A stretch of DNA of 64,000 nt from Micrasema longulum (Eukaryota; Arthropoda; Insecta; Trichoptera; Brachycentridae), in the NCBI GenBank assembly GCA_022494885.1, contig JAGVSM010003740.1, positions 372,001-436,000 on the forward strand. Direction: 5' to 3'. Both the position numbers and the translations under genes were made by a program. Below the pieces are notes generated by a model. The model did not search any database. It was given only the letters and a program-made list of their open reading frames with translations, and was not told the origin of the DNA. This document shows positions 14,188-28,700 of the stretch, piece after piece. Numbering within the stretch: the first letter of the stretch is position 1; every line of letters starts with the position of its first letter.

Positions 14188-14576
14188 TACGAGGGTCATC
14201 CACAAAATAAGGTTACAAGATTTAAGTACGATCGAAAAATGCTTTTATTGAATTGAAATTCATAAGTATATTAAACTATTTTTCAACATAATCGCCGTCG
14301 AGATCGAGACATTTCTGTAGTCGGGTCACCAGTTTTTGTATGCCAGTGTCATAGAAATCCGCTGCCAGCTGTTTCAGGTGTTTCTTGGACTTCAAATCTG
14401 TTATACTTTTAAAATACTCCATACTTTTATCATTGTTTTGTATAAAAAAAATACCAATCTTTTATATCAAAGAGTTCACCTTATTAGGTAATAGGAATTA
14501 ATGTATATGTAGAAATATTCTGTATTAAGGGCCCTTTTGACGATCCGCCCTGGTATTTCAGACTGTAACCTTCGTA
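14188..14576 (-). mobile_element. Internally deleted mariner-like element
   Basis: Begins TACGAGGGTCATCCACAAAA and ends GTAACCTTCGTA, an imperfect terminal inverted repeat. The minus strand at about 14280-14390 reads as the last residues of a mariner-type transposase (ends ...QKCLDLDGDYVEK). Most of the gene is deleted. It lies in the WDR81-INPP5E intergenic space. Confidence 0.6.
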
Positions 14577-15646
14577 TTCATATTCATTTAAAACTTTTTT
14601 TTTAATATGTGTAATAACTTATCGTCCCAAACCGGTTCTGTCCAATATTGTGTTTGTATTCTAATTCAAATGTGCATGCTTTTATACCTTTTAATTATTA
14701 TGAATTGGGTTGAATTTATTTCTATCCTTACTCTAATGAGACTAGATTGTGAAACTGAAATTATTGTAATGAATTACGCTTACCATTAATTACTATTTAA
14801 AAATATTTATTTAAAGATATAAACATATTATTATACGGAAATGTTACTTTAATGAAATATATTAATTGACTAAGAAAAATGTTTTTACTATTAAGCTCCC
14901 CCCTTCCATTCATAATTGCTATTGACCATGTATAAGGAACCAATTAATGCATATCGGATGTTTTTGCCGTAAGTACCTTAAAATTTTGAGACTTAAGTCA
15001 ATTTTACCAAATTATTAACATTTTAGAACTCACTAAAATGAAACGAGGGGAGAATATCTTAAAAAAACATAACGAAAAAGAATATGAAGAGGTGTGTTTT
15101 TTTTATACAGCCCTTTCCTGCCCATGGTATTAAGAAACCATGTTCAAGAAGTTTTCAAGAAGTCGGATGTTTCATTATACAGATTTGGTTAGGAGTCAAA
15201 TAAGACGAAATGTATATTTTTATTATTCTTTTATACTCGTTTTATAACAATGGGACTCACAGGTCCCCTCGGAAAGTAAGGAAATGATATTCATTCATAC
15301 AATTCTTCTTATTGCAGCACAAGTATCTACACTTTACAATGTGAACATGATGAGTGTGACCTCGCCTTTATTTTCTTTAAATTTCATGTTTCACATCAAC
15401 CTCTTTTCTTTTCAGATGTATTCTTCTGTTTTCTAAGGCCTTGGCAAATGTCATTATTATTGCCATTATTGGTCTTTATTCTTCCTACAGGACATTCAGA
15501 TCTGAAGTTGTGGGTAGTGATTTGTGCTTTCCAGTTTGTATTTTATCGTCAATCTTTGCAGCAAAAGATCTATACGTTTCCAACACAGATAGGGTTCTAT
15601 TCTAAATTTTCTGGCTTGGGTAAAGAAGATTTCTACTGTATGTAAG
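14577..15646. other. Intergenic, no gene recognised
   Basis: AT-rich sequence between the mariner relic and the next TIR element. The only open frame of note (about 15448-15645) has no recognisable motif, and I do not call it. Confidence 0.5.
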
Positions 15647-15993
15647 GCTGGGATGATAGAATTAGGAATACCTAGGTCTAGTCTAGTCTAGGATTTTTAT
15701 TTTTTGCATGTGAATGATTGGGGTGATTAAACGTAAAAAGTTACGTATATTATTATAATAGAAAACTGTTTGAAAAACGAATACGGCTTGGTCAATTCAA
15801 CTAAATTAAGTGTTTGGGTAATGGGTCGCAGTTTTGTTCTAAATGAAAACCATCATGTTTGATTTAACGCGTTTGTATTTATTATACCTAATTTGACGTT
15901 TAATCATCATTGTGGTCAAATATGTATATCAATAAAAGCGTAGTCGCAAATCTTCTATACCCCCGCGAGAAGATTTAGAGTAGCACCCCATTA
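15647..15993 (+). mobile_element. TIR element family T1, copy 1
   Basis: Matches 42172-42563 in the same orientation through ATACGGCTTGGTCAATTCAA, TTAAGTGTTTGGGTAATG and TTCTAAATGAAAACCATCAT. Its right end (CGCGAGAAGATTTAGAGTAG then CACCCCA) is the inverted form of the left end of the other copy. Non-coding. It sits upstream of INPP5E. Confidence 0.55.
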
Positions 15994-16640
15994 TGTAGAA
16001 CACAGACAGGCGAGTAGGAATGTATCGCTCCTACGCATTTTTTCTGCCAAAAATGTCTCATGGATGAAATTCGGAAGAAATCACAAAATTAATATGTAAA
16101 CACGACTCCTTGCAGCGTATTTATTGCCCAACTTACAGGGACGAACAGTGCAGAGAAAGCGCCGCGGAGGCGATTGTAGCTGGTATGGAAATGCCGGGTT
16201 TCACTATTTAAAAAAAAAAATAGTTCATCCTCCAACAATCCCAATACATTTAGTATGACTTATTTTTTTAGTTTTCGGGGACTCGCTCGTAACGCGCATC
16301 GTCGTGTAAATATTTTCGCAGGACAATATTGTCTTCTCTATTGTATTGTTCTCGTGTAAGCCTTGCGGAATTATAAGTATGTAGTGGGCTGATAACTTAG
16401 CATGACTTACAATTCCAGTTAGGAAGGAAAGGGACACATTTATTTCGATGATACTAAGAAGAATTCGCATAAAATTTCGAGATTGTTATGTATAAAAAAT
16501 ATAATGATTTTATTATAACTATGGTCCATGAAAACACCAGCTTCAAATAAATAGGTACTGAAAGTATTAAAACATATTATTTAGTAACAGCCTAATAATC
16601 TCTTAAAAAATATCTTGTGTTTTGACATCAATAATGACAG

Positions 16641-16648
16641 TGACGTCA
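16641..16648 (+). promoter_or_regulatory. CRE-like palindrome upstream of INPP5E
   Basis: A perfect TGACGTCA, the CREB/ATF consensus, lies 152 bp before the INPP5E start codon, with a partial second copy (TGACGTTT) just downstream. No TATA box was identified. Function is inferred from motif and position only. Confidence 0.3.
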
Positions 16649-16799
16649 TCTGACGTTTATCATAAATAAATAAAATATAAAATTTATTTTTGTTTTTCCG
16701 AGGGCGGCTGGACGTTGTCAAGATGATAACGAAACTAAACAAATCATTTTGTATGTATCGCACGTAACCGGAGCACAGAATGTGTAAATACATAATAAA

Positions 16800-19700
16800 A
16801 TGGAATCTAACGATACCGGAACTTCTCCCGGAGCCGTCAAAGAGAAATTATCTTTGCGCAAGCGATTGTTAATTAAAAAGTCCACTAAGGTCGGTTGTAC
16901 GGTGGATGATAATTATTCTGAGAAGTCGGTAGCAGATGTCGATTTCAATAAATCTGCTAAAAACCACTTCCTGTCAAAGCGTGCGAACGAAAATGGTGAA
17001 CGGACCTACTCCTCAGATTCCGAAGCCACAACTAGCACAAGCACACAGGGTACCCGAATGCCTGTTAGCACATCGGTGTTTCTAAAATCCGCCCAAAGTT
17101 CTATTCAATCACCACCGCGACCAAAGAGTATGATAGAGAATAATGCACTTTACAAAGATATATCTGGGAGCGAAAAATACCTCGATAGATTTCCAGAACA
17201 CAGCCGGTTATCGCCAATTAACAAGTCCATTGAAGTACTAAAGAAACCTCATATTTATAAAGCACACAGTGATCCAAATTGTGATACTAATGTTAATATT
17301 TACAATGGAATTAGATCTCCCGTATCTGTATGCTATGATGACGGTGATTTACAGAGACGGATATCTTCCAGTTTATCAGAAATGCAACATTCCTCTGATG
17401 AGCTGGTCATGTCAGACTATGAAGTTGTTGACAAATTGTTGAATGAAAGCGGAAGAAATTCGTCTATGCAAAGCGTTGATGGGTAAGTTTTTTATTTAAT
17501 ATCTATAAATAATAATAAATAACATAAATAAAGTTATAATTATTATTTACTCTAGCAGCATTAAGCTGATTATGTACATCTAATCTAGTGTATTTTTGAT
17601 ATACAAAATATAAAAGGAAAATATTATAAATTTATGTATTCGTTCAGGCGGCTTTTATTTTATTTAGGCAAACAGGCCCAGGTTATTTATAAATAAATTA
17701 ATATAACATTAAAAAATACATAAAAGTCCAATTACAGGCTCTTCTTTCATTATTACCACATTTAAAATTGTCAAACACAAACATTATCTACTTAGTAACT
17801 TTCAACAAATCATAAATAAAGACAAAGCACAGGATAAATTATTGATGTGTCGTGGGTAAATACAAATAATCAATTAAATTTAACACAAACAACTTGGTCC
17901 TATGTAAACATCAATACTAATTTTGAATTTTATTCATAAATATCTCAGTACATTAATACATCATAATTACAAGTGTTGAATGAAAAAGTAACCCTTTTCA
18001 TTTCTTTTGAATAAAAATTACAAATCCACCAACTTACCAATGAACGCATTCATAGTTGCAAGAATATATATACATATAATATGTATTTTATTATTTAAAA
18101 AAAAATATATTAAACAGTAGAACTCCAATTATCCAAATCAATTGGGGCTAGACCCCATTTGGATAATAAAATATTCGAATAGTTGAATTTTTCCCCCCAA
18201 AAAAACTATATATTAATTAATTACTGTATGTATGTTGAAAATAAAAATTAATGATTGAAAATGAAAAATTAGCTTTTAATTTATTAAATGAAAATGCAGC
18301 ACTTTAACATGTTAAGTACTGTAAATAAAAGTCCTTGCTTGCTGAACATCTCGGTCAAAGTAAGCTGTTTGACTGTCATCATCCGTTTCGGGCAGCCAAG
18401 TCGTTATTTTGCGAATCGCAGTACGTTTCCATCTTTAATTAACGTAATGTTTTTTTTCTGAAATTCTGAAAGCGATTCGGATAGTCGGAGTTTGGATAAT
18501 TGGAGTTCTACAGTAATTGGTTTTTGAACATATTAACTGAGCGTGTACCAATCACTATCCTGGGAAGGCTATTCCGTTGCTCTGAAAGTTCTTCCTGGGG
18601 TTCGATGTGAAAGATGTAGTGCTTTTTCTTGATAGTGTTATCAATTTGTAAAACAGTAGTGTGTCGATAAAAAACAAGTATTTTATTATTATATTAGTAT
18701 ATCATTATAAACATTGAATTTAATATTTTTTTGAATAAATATAAATGGTACCATTTCTCATAGGAATCTTGAAAAACTGCATAGAAGTCAAAGGGTTAAG
18801 TAACAATCTAAATATTTTTTTAAAATGTTGATTAGTTGATAAATACTCTTATGATGATTAACTTTATGAGTTTTGTAAATCATAAAAACTTTACGGTATA
18901 ACTATTATGTACTAACTATCCATGCGCCCTGTAGCTGCAATGTATGTAATAATCTAGCTCTTATCTGAATATTGTATTCAAATCCTCGCCAACAACCACT
19001 TTACTATCAACAGGGGCTGGAATTCCAACTGTCCATACGCTCTGTAGATGCATATAATTAACAATAAACAGATGTTATTGTACAGTGCCCATCGAGTGAT
19101 TTAAATAAAAATGGTGCTATTAATTAATTATCCTAACCAATGATAATAATGATATAAATTAACTTTTGAAAAATGAGTTCTAGAGTAGTCGAAAATGTTC
19201 AAAATTTATGGAACAAATTGGAAAGGTCTTTAAATTTGTACATGTTATAAAATTGTAATAATTTATTGATTGATTTAATACATTTTTGTAATTATTAATT
19301 TTAGCACCAGATCACGAGATACTAACTTGTCCCATACTCCGAGGTCCGGAAGCACAGACAGTCTTGCGAGGAATTCTCTTTTAGCTGCAAAAGTACTGCG
19401 CTTGATTCCAACTCAAAAAGCCCGCGAAAGGTAGTTTTATTTACATTTATCTTGGAATTTTACTTGTATATTTATCTATAAATCCCTATTGAATGGTTTA
19501 ACCTTACCCTTACTGTCCTAAAAACCCCCGCGCATTATGGTGCTGTGTAGTCACTACACATAAAAAAAATAAGAGATTTAAAAAGGGAAAAATGGAATAT
19601 TTATAGGAAATGGCTTTAATTAACCATAATTTAATTCAAAGATGATAATATTTCAAATCTAACTGCTGAAAACATGAAAAAACCATTGGGTACTGCTAAC

Positions 19701-22700
19701 GACTCGGGCGAAACATGCACCGGGCCAACTTCCCGAGAGCTACTAAGTAGCTAGTACTGAACTACGTGACTGGACATGTAGTGGACGTGTGTAACGCCAG
19801 GTGTTATTGGTATACCGTTAGTATACTTTTGATGATATTTGTAATTTATCCCCGATTTCCGATAAAATGCTTTTTTTGTGTCTAATGAGTACTTATTATT
19901 TAATAACAAATTATTTCAGTCGATATGTAAATGTTTGATGGAGGAATACTGAAAATCTAAACCCAATATTTATTATATTTATAAACATATTATAGTTATT
20001 AGACGCAATGTGTACTAGCTACACATCACCGGGGAGGGAGGGTTAAAGGCCTAGCAGATTTACTTTGCTACATTACCATGAATATTATTCAATAAATACA
20101 TAATAAGAAAATTCTACTCCAGCAGAATCTAAAAATAGAAAAATACTTTAAATGTTAGTAAATAATTGTATATAACCACTCACTGACTTTTCTATATCTA
20201 CTGGTTTCGAGATGTACTTGCCTCTTTGTCAGAATACTATGCAAATCGCACTATATACCTTCACCATCGTAGTTGCACAAAACCAACATGCTGATAGGAT
20301 ACATGCTTTTAGTAGCTGCGTTGTTTAGAAATTTATTAATAACACCGAAGAAGAGAACTTGTTAATCTTTTTAAAAATAACTTATAGCAAAATATACTTT
20401 AAATATCCAATACACTTTAACCTAGATTTTCTCGGTCACTGTTATCAATAAATGGTATGTTTTTTATGTACCTGTGTACAATGATCTTCTTTCCACCCCT
20501 ATTGCAGGGGCCATCTTCGGGGTAAACTAATGTTAATTTTAATCCAATATAAACTATTTTTATACAGAAATTTTCTACATGGGAGATTAGCATCCAACTC
20601 ATTATTGGGAGCTGCAGAACTAGAGCGAGTATTTCCTAATCGAGAAGTGGAAATATTTGTTGGTACCTGGAACATGAATGGACAAACTCCACCAAAGTAA
20701 ATATTACAACATATTTCATAGGAACATTTATAATACTCTGCTAAATAAATTATTTATCATTAACAACTAACAATTAAAACACTTCATTTTAAACCGCTTT
20801 TTATTTATTCGATTACCGATGGGTTTCGGGCCTACAGATGGTTCTTTATCTAGGCATAATGGAGGATTGAATTTAAATCCTACTTCATAATTTTTACAGC
20901 CTCTTAAGTCTGGTGAAGTGGAGGATTGGACTATAGGAAATGTTGTTTTTTTCTTACTATTTATCCTTTTTTTATTTCTAAGTTGTCAAATTTTAATATT
21001 TAATTTTCGGCATGTAGAACCTTTAATAGTGTCTTTATTAAAATTATGATTACTTTATATCAGATGATTTGCAAATTCGTAAAAATGATTATCATTTAGG
21101 CACCTTACGTGTTTAGTAATTAAATAAATAAAAAGTGGTTAAAAACAAAGTTATTTTTATTTTGATTCTTTAATGAATAACTGCCGAGTTAATGCTTCAA
21201 ATATAAATTTGAAATTATTTATCCTTTTGTGTTTTCTAGTGAGCTAAATGATTTTCTGTTCCCAACTGGCATTAAAAATGTTCCCGATATATTAGCTATC
21301 GGTACTCAAGAGTCTGTTTCTGAAAGAGTTGAATGGGAAATTTGTATACAAGAATCACTTGGTCCTTCACATCTACTTCTTCATTCTTCTACACTAGGTA
21401 ATTAAATATAAATTATTCCAAGCTATTGGATGTATGTTAGTGATAAAAACCTGGGTTGTAAAATAAGGGTACCAAATTTTTATGAAATAAGGTTTAAATT
21501 TCATCCTATTACTAGCAGAGAGTTTGAAAACAAAATGTTTATTTAAATTTGTGAGGAATGTAGGTATATTGTTGGTGACAACAAGATATCTACAGTCGTC
21601 TGCATACCCATATATCCTGGCACGGCCATTCTAGATTTGTTTCTCCTAAAAACCAGTCACTTAGAGCCAGTTTACCAGTAATATAATAAACTAGTATAAT
21701 TATAATAATAAAAATACGTACATACATAGTTTTATTCCACTATTATTTATAAATTTTTACCAGTGAACGGGTTTCGTCGTGACCGACATCGTCAGACTGG
21801 TCACGACGAAACCCGGTCACTCGTAAAAATTTATAAATAAAAGTAGAATAAAACTAAATATGTATTTTTATTATTATAATTAAAATGCAGTTCCACCAAG
21901 AAATGTCAGTAGAAAAACTCAAAATACTAAACTAGTATAAAGTTTTACAGCGTTATTATTATGATCTTTCCAACCACCTGAATACATAACAAAATTTAAC
22001 GATGCTGCTTTGTAATTGTTTAAAATACCAATTTTATATACAAGGTACATTCAGAAAATAAGTTCCGTTTGACAGGTTAAAGAAAACAAGTACATATTCA
22101 GAAAAAAAAATATTGTGAAGAAATCTTTGTACCTTAAACTAAAAATATCTATAATTTTCAGGAACTCTTCATTTATCCGTATTTATCCGCCGCGATCTCA
22201 TTTGGTTTTGTTCGCTGCCAGAAGATGCCAGTATATCAGTAAGACCCGGCACTGCATTCCGCACGAAGGGAGCCGTTGCGATATCCTTTGCCCTTTTTGG
22301 CACCACATTTCTGTTTGTGACCGCCCACCTGACTGCCCACCAAGAGAAGGTGAAGGAAAGAGTTCACGATATAAAGAAGATCATCCGCGCTTTGGACTTG
22401 CCTAAAAATCTGCCAATAAAACACAAGAATAAAGGTATTTCGAAAATTGATTGACAACAAAAATACAAAAACCCTATATTTTGAGTGAAGTTTTTTGCGA
22501 ATGGTATTAATGTTTGAACATCCGTATTTCTTCCATCTGTTGATTTTTGTGATGTTAAATATTTGAAGCTTGTCTGTGTCCGGGCGGATGAAGAACGCAT
22601 TTCTGTGTGTGAAATGAGGGTATCAGAAGAAAACTTAGAAATCTCCACTAAAAACGGAAAATTAGTTATTGATGCCAAAATAAACTATACATAAAAACCT

Positions 22701-25700
22701 ACCTGCCTAAATAATAGCGTAATTCAAAACTGTCTCTAAATCTTGCAAAAACAGATTTCAATTATACAATTTGACACCGCAAACTTAGCATTCTCCGTTG
22801 AGTTGGTGAAGCATAATTAGAAATCTCGCAAATTCTTTTTTCAAAGTTTTTCGCAAATATCTCAGTAACTAATTATCTACGTTTGCTTCTAATACCCTCA
22901 AATAGAACCAGAACTTTCAGGAAAAATCCTGAAAAAGATTATTGAGTGAAGATAGGTCTGGTCCGCCTTGTAGTGCAGTGGTTGGTGCATTCACTCAACA
23001 TGCTGGAAGAGTAGACATGAAGTCCATGGACAGGTACCTGAATCATATGACTGATCACCTTACCTTTATAATAATAATATTTGGCTGATTTATATAACGC
23101 CATTTTTGTGAAAAATCACCTCAAGGGCACTTTACAATTGTATACTTAAACTTACCTTCTAACTAAGCTAAAGTGACATTATATTTTCTGATTTAAAATT
23201 GAGGGTATGATAATCCAAAGAAGTGAGATTTTAATTGGGATCTGAACTGACTAAGACTGTCGATGATTCGTAAGTTTGAAGGAAATCAGTTCCAGGCAGA
23301 GGGGCTGGCAACGGCAAAAGCACGATCTTCGAATCTAGTACTTGGGGAGTGCCGGATTTCGACAAGTTTTCCTCTGCCTGAATCTAATGCTGATCTAAGA
23401 GTAGATTTTCTTTGCCATGTATTTTCCCTAATATAAAGCTCCGATAGGTACCTTGGAGCCATTTCATGAAGGGATTTGAATACTGTCCAGCAAAGCTTGT
23501 ATTTTATTCTCTTTGGGTTTTTAAACCAGTGCAAATCTCAAAGATGTTGTAAGATGTGAGAATACTTTTTTACTCCCTTAATAAGCCTTGCTGCTGCATT
23601 GAAAACAGATTGAAGTTTCTGAGATATGTTGCATTTGGTTTTCCAATTCAGATAGGGAAATAATGATGATGTTGAAAAACTGTTATAGTGTTCATGGATA
23701 TTTTTTAAATATTCTTGTCTCTAATTTTTAAAATTATTTTTATTATTTATTCGGATAACCAACAACTACATTTATCATATATAAAAAACATTACAAATAA
23801 TCCAATTAAAGGTTTTTTACAAGTAGCACCACAGTAAGTTAAAACATATTCTCTTACATAAAATAAACAATGATTTAAATCCAAAAATAATGTGCTTTGT
23901 TATTTCTCTTATTATTGTTGTTTTTATTTTTAAGCGAGCAGCTTAAAGCGGATGTGTTTAAATCTATTTTAAGGAAAGTTAGTTTACTTATTTATTTAGT
24001 TTCGGTTCACAAACATTAAAAGATATCAATACACTACAACATCTCAACACATACAATTATCTGGCGTTTAACTTTTTTCCAAAACAAATCTAGCTCATTT
24101 TGTGACTAGATATTTTATGACCAACTCTTGTGGCAGCTTTTTCTAACCATCAAAAGCCCTGGTGTTCAAGAAATGCTTCCATGGATGTGTAGGTTGACTC
24201 TGGTTTTCTCCAGTTTGAGACTATGGCCTTAAAGTCAAGCATCTTGTATTAGTTTGAACATGGAATCCAAATTTGGGCAGCTATAGTGACTGTTTAGTAT
24301 TTTATATATGTCTCTATCGAGTCAACCCTTTCTCGCCATTCTTGCAGCGATGTGAGACTTGATAAAATAACATTAAAAAAATAGTTGCATTTAAAATATT
24401 TTACATATTCTAGATGTTACCAGTAATTTTGATGTGGTGATGTGGTGTGGAGATTTAAACTTCCGACTGACAGAAGACAGAGCGTCTGTACTGCGCGGCC
24501 TGGCAGGTCCCAACGGGAAGCATCCCCTGGGGATCCACAAGGTCCCGAGTACCACAGAGATATTACCCAATGTGTTTCCCTCCCTCCTGCGCGCAGATCA
24601 GCTGTCGGCGGTATTAGCCGGCGGCACTATACTCAGGGGTTTTAGAGAAGCGCCAATTCACTTCCCTCCTACTTACAAGGTTAGTATTATAATTAAACTT
24701 GTTTTAAAAATATTTATTTAGTTCATATTTTTGGCCAGAATTATAAGGCTGGTGAATATTTTTCACAATCTTGATTATTTTGGCGTGACATTAACATATT
24801 TTGTATTTTTTTTTTAAACACAATACTGTCGTTCAAACTACTGCAGGATGGATTCATTTACCCTTATTAAAGCAGTGGCTACAAATGCTGAGACCTCCAT
24901 AAGGACCTAAATATAATAGATTTTGTTTTATGTCTTTTCTGTAATCCTTTTAATCATTTTTATTTCATTTCCATTTGTTTATTTTTATTAATTTTAATTG
25001 TTATTTTTAAACAGCATTTTTTGTTATTTTCTTTAAATATGTTAGTTTGTCTGTCTGTCAGAAGATTTTGGTCACCAGTCTGAAGATGTCGGTCACGACG
25101 AAACCCGGTCACTGGTAAAAAAATTATAAAATAATAAACTATAAAGTATTTTTATTATTATAATATGTTAGTTATTTTTATAGGTATTATTTTATGAAGC
25201 TAAAATATGTTCTTTTTGGTTTTTTTTTTTTTTTTTTGCACGATAATACAGGAGGTCCAATTACAGTGGTGAATTACAGGCTTGAGAAAAAACATTTTTT
25301 AATTTTTGTGTTCTCACCGGGAATCGAACCCGGAACCTTCCGTGAGTCAAGCGTCTTGACCACTACACCACGGAGGCCGGCATGTATTACTTTTTTTATA
25401 TTAACGATGATGTTCCCTCATTGGGGAGGGAGACATTTTATGTAATTTTAAAACATGCCTTACTAACCATAATTAAATTATAATCTCAAATACATATTAA
25501 CATAATAAAAACACATAAAATTTTCAAACAAAAACACTTTCCTACCTATTTGACCCGTCCATACACATCCCACCTCCATTATATGTTTCTTAATAGCAAT
25601 TTTATAATGATAGTATTTACTAATTGTCCTTATGGACAATGGAAGTAGGTTGTACATTTTAATGGAGAAGTAGACCAATTCTCTTTGACTGAAAGTTGTA

Positions 25701-28700
25701 TTTATTTTTGATATCTTTGCATTTCTGAAATAACTCCGCGTGTGACGTCAGAGGTTCTTCTCTGTCAGTTCTTCCGGTTGGTTCATTTACGATAAGCAAA
25801 TCAGATATCCTTTACAGCTCTCATATCATATGAACCAGTGACGTCGTTCTAAGTAGTGCATTTTTATTAAAATATTTTTCATTCTTTTTTTTAAACATTT
25901 TAAAGAAACTTTGCCGTACAATTTAATGTTCTAATTTGTACCGCATGCAAGAAAACAATTTCCCAAAGGGCTGAAGTTCCTCGTTCCATCAAAAATGTAA
26001 AATAAATAACATAAATCCAATTATTAATTAACATTTTTTTTAAATGAAATATTTGCATTATTAAAAAAAAGTTTATCGTGTTATTTCACATCGTTATTGC
26101 CGATTCAATAAATAATATACTATAATAATAATATAAATAAATAATATAATTACACTCGGAAATGTTGTAGATAACCGAATCTAATAACCATTATCAAAGT
26201 TATTTGTTGATATTTCTAGATTAAATTTCATAGTTAATATTTTTGAATCCTTAAATTTATTTTATTTTTCTTTATGAGCATCGAAACATCTTCAAAAAGT
26301 TACACACTTGTAGATGCTGTAAATGGCGTAAGCGCTTAGTAATTATTTTTAAGGTTTTTTATATTTTTTGTTAATCAAACTAAGCCAATTTTTTTTATGT
26401 ATCGTATTATAATTGCTATGGTTTTTTTAAGTTTTGCGATTTCTAAGTCACAAGTTCTCGTCGGTGTGTTTTTCTGACATTCAAAAGTAGAACTCCGTAG
26501 CGTTAAAATACATTAAACATTGAAATAAATGACTACTGGAAACCAGAAATCTATCACAACATTTAACGATGCACTGATTGATTTTAAAGAACTTGTGAAG
26601 TAGTTTGTTTTTATTAACCCTTTCCTCGTGTTAAAATTTTACATATTTTATTTATTAGTTTAAACACTCATTTTACATATTTTATCGATTAGTTTAAACA
26701 ATAATTTTGCTATTAACCATGAATATAGATACTATACTTGATGAATACTTCAGCTACTAACCTTTTTGATAATAAATTACTCACATATGCTATGAGAACT
26801 GCGTAGTAGTGCTGTCATAGGCGCTCACAGAAGTATGTGAGCACCGCGGTGAATGAGTTAAAATATATTTTTTCATTAATTTTCAAGAAACTTTGCCATA
26901 CAATTGAATGCTCTTATTTTTACCGCTGTAAACATTTTTTATATGCAATTTCCCGTAGCACTGTACTTCCTCATTTAATGAAAATAATATTTGCAGAAAT
27001 ATATGCGTATTTCTTATTTATCAGTGTGGAATAAAAATACCAGTTCTGTGTGTAAAAAAGAACCAGAAAAAGTGTTATCGATTTGATATCTACTTGGTTG
27101 TTAACATTCTGAAAAAGAAAATTGAGTAAAGATTGGTATGCCTCGTGATGTAGCATGTTTGTATACCATTCATGAGGTTTAAGGTTCGATTCCTCGTTAG
27201 GCTAATATTATAAATTATTGCTTATGCACTACAATTAGTGTACCACCAATCGATCAGTGCCCTTTCCACCTTCAGGTGTCTATTAAATACATAATTGTGA
27301 TGAATTGGTTATAAATTTGATTTAAGCTTATTCCAACTATATTGGCCTTAAATTATTGTTAATATTAATAGTTTTTAATCTATTAATATAATATTTCTAT
27401 TATATATATTTTTACTACCTACTGAGGATTTAACAGGAGAAAATAATAATTCCGAGGATATTGCATAGTAGAAGTATCTGTATAAAAAATAATTAAATAA
27501 AAAGTAACACATGGTCACGAACACATTGCGAAATAGTTAGTTTTTATTGGTTTTTTGATGTACTATTAAATGCTTACTTCAATTTCTAGGCGTAAGAAAA
27601 CATTTTTGATATCCAATTTTCCGTATCACTGAACTTCCTCACTATCATATTTTTACATAATTTTTAAATTATTCTTATATTTTTTAGTATGATCCTGGTA
27701 CCCAAAGGTTCGATACATCCAGTAAGCAACGTGCTCCAGCATATACTGATCGTATTCTCTTCAAATCGAGGAGCCATATTCAGTCTTCTTCTACTCTATC
27801 CGGTAAGATTTTTTTTTTCTTGTTTTTAAATAAGTAGAACATTTTAAACCTTTCTTTGCAAAATGCCATTATATTCGTTTTAACCATGGCAGCTGCGTGA
27901 CTAAAAAGCTGTTTATTTGTTTATTATTAATTATTTATTAATATTATTTTTATAAACTTTTTCATGCAACCAATTTTGTGAATTTTGATAAAAAAACAAT
28001 TTATAACTCTAAACTTTTTTCAACTTAATTTTTTTATTCATTTAAAATTTCAAGTACAAAAATAAATGTACTTTGGCGGGCTTATTGCCAAAAACAATAT
28101 CTTCCAGCCTACCAAAAAACAGACTGGTCAATAGAAAAATTGGTCCCAATTTGTACATTAAATTTATACAACTATTCATTTTCAAATTACAGCTTTTAAT
28201 TTATTGATAAAAATGTTTATGCAATATGCATTATCTATATGATGAGGAATGTAGGATCAGGTGATGAGTTGGAAGGGGACAGGAAGAGGATCAAGGAAAG
28301 AAAAGGAATTGAAAAAATAGATAAAAAATTAAGGGAGATTTGGATTCTTAGGTAAGGTGTATTTTTTAGAGAAGAGGTAGCTTATTTCGAAGCCTGTTAC
28401 CTTTTTTCTGTGCAACTATCCCTTTATCTGATATTTCACCATGTTTTTTGTATCTCCATTCATTAGTAATATATCTATTCCGATATGCAGGTCTGCGCAG
28501 GGCCAGCCATATTCCAACGGCAGAATCCTTTTCCTCTGTAAAGTGTTTGGCTTATGATTCTGTGCCATCAATTTGCTCCAGTGACCACAAACCAGTTTGG
28601 GCTCTCTTCACAGCGTCATTAAGACCCGGTACTGATATGTAAGTTAGCTCATACTATATTCTTTAACAATACTTTTTTTTCAATAAATATTTTCTTTGCT

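Noticed and set aside
16714..16730. RFX X-box for a ciliary gene upstream of INPP5E
   Set aside because: GTTGTC...GATAAC resembles the half-sites, but the spacer is 5 bp instead of 1-3 and both half-sites have mismatches.
18530..18660. Possible reverse-transcriptase C-terminal fragment on the minus strand
   Set aside because: The translated text is suggestive, but too short and interrupted to support a family call.
25316..25380. A standalone tRNA gene on the minus strand
   Set aside because: Boxes A and B and the T-arm are good, but the 3' side cannot pair with GGCCTCC to close the acceptor stem, and a poly(A) tail follows after 75 bp. It is a SINE.
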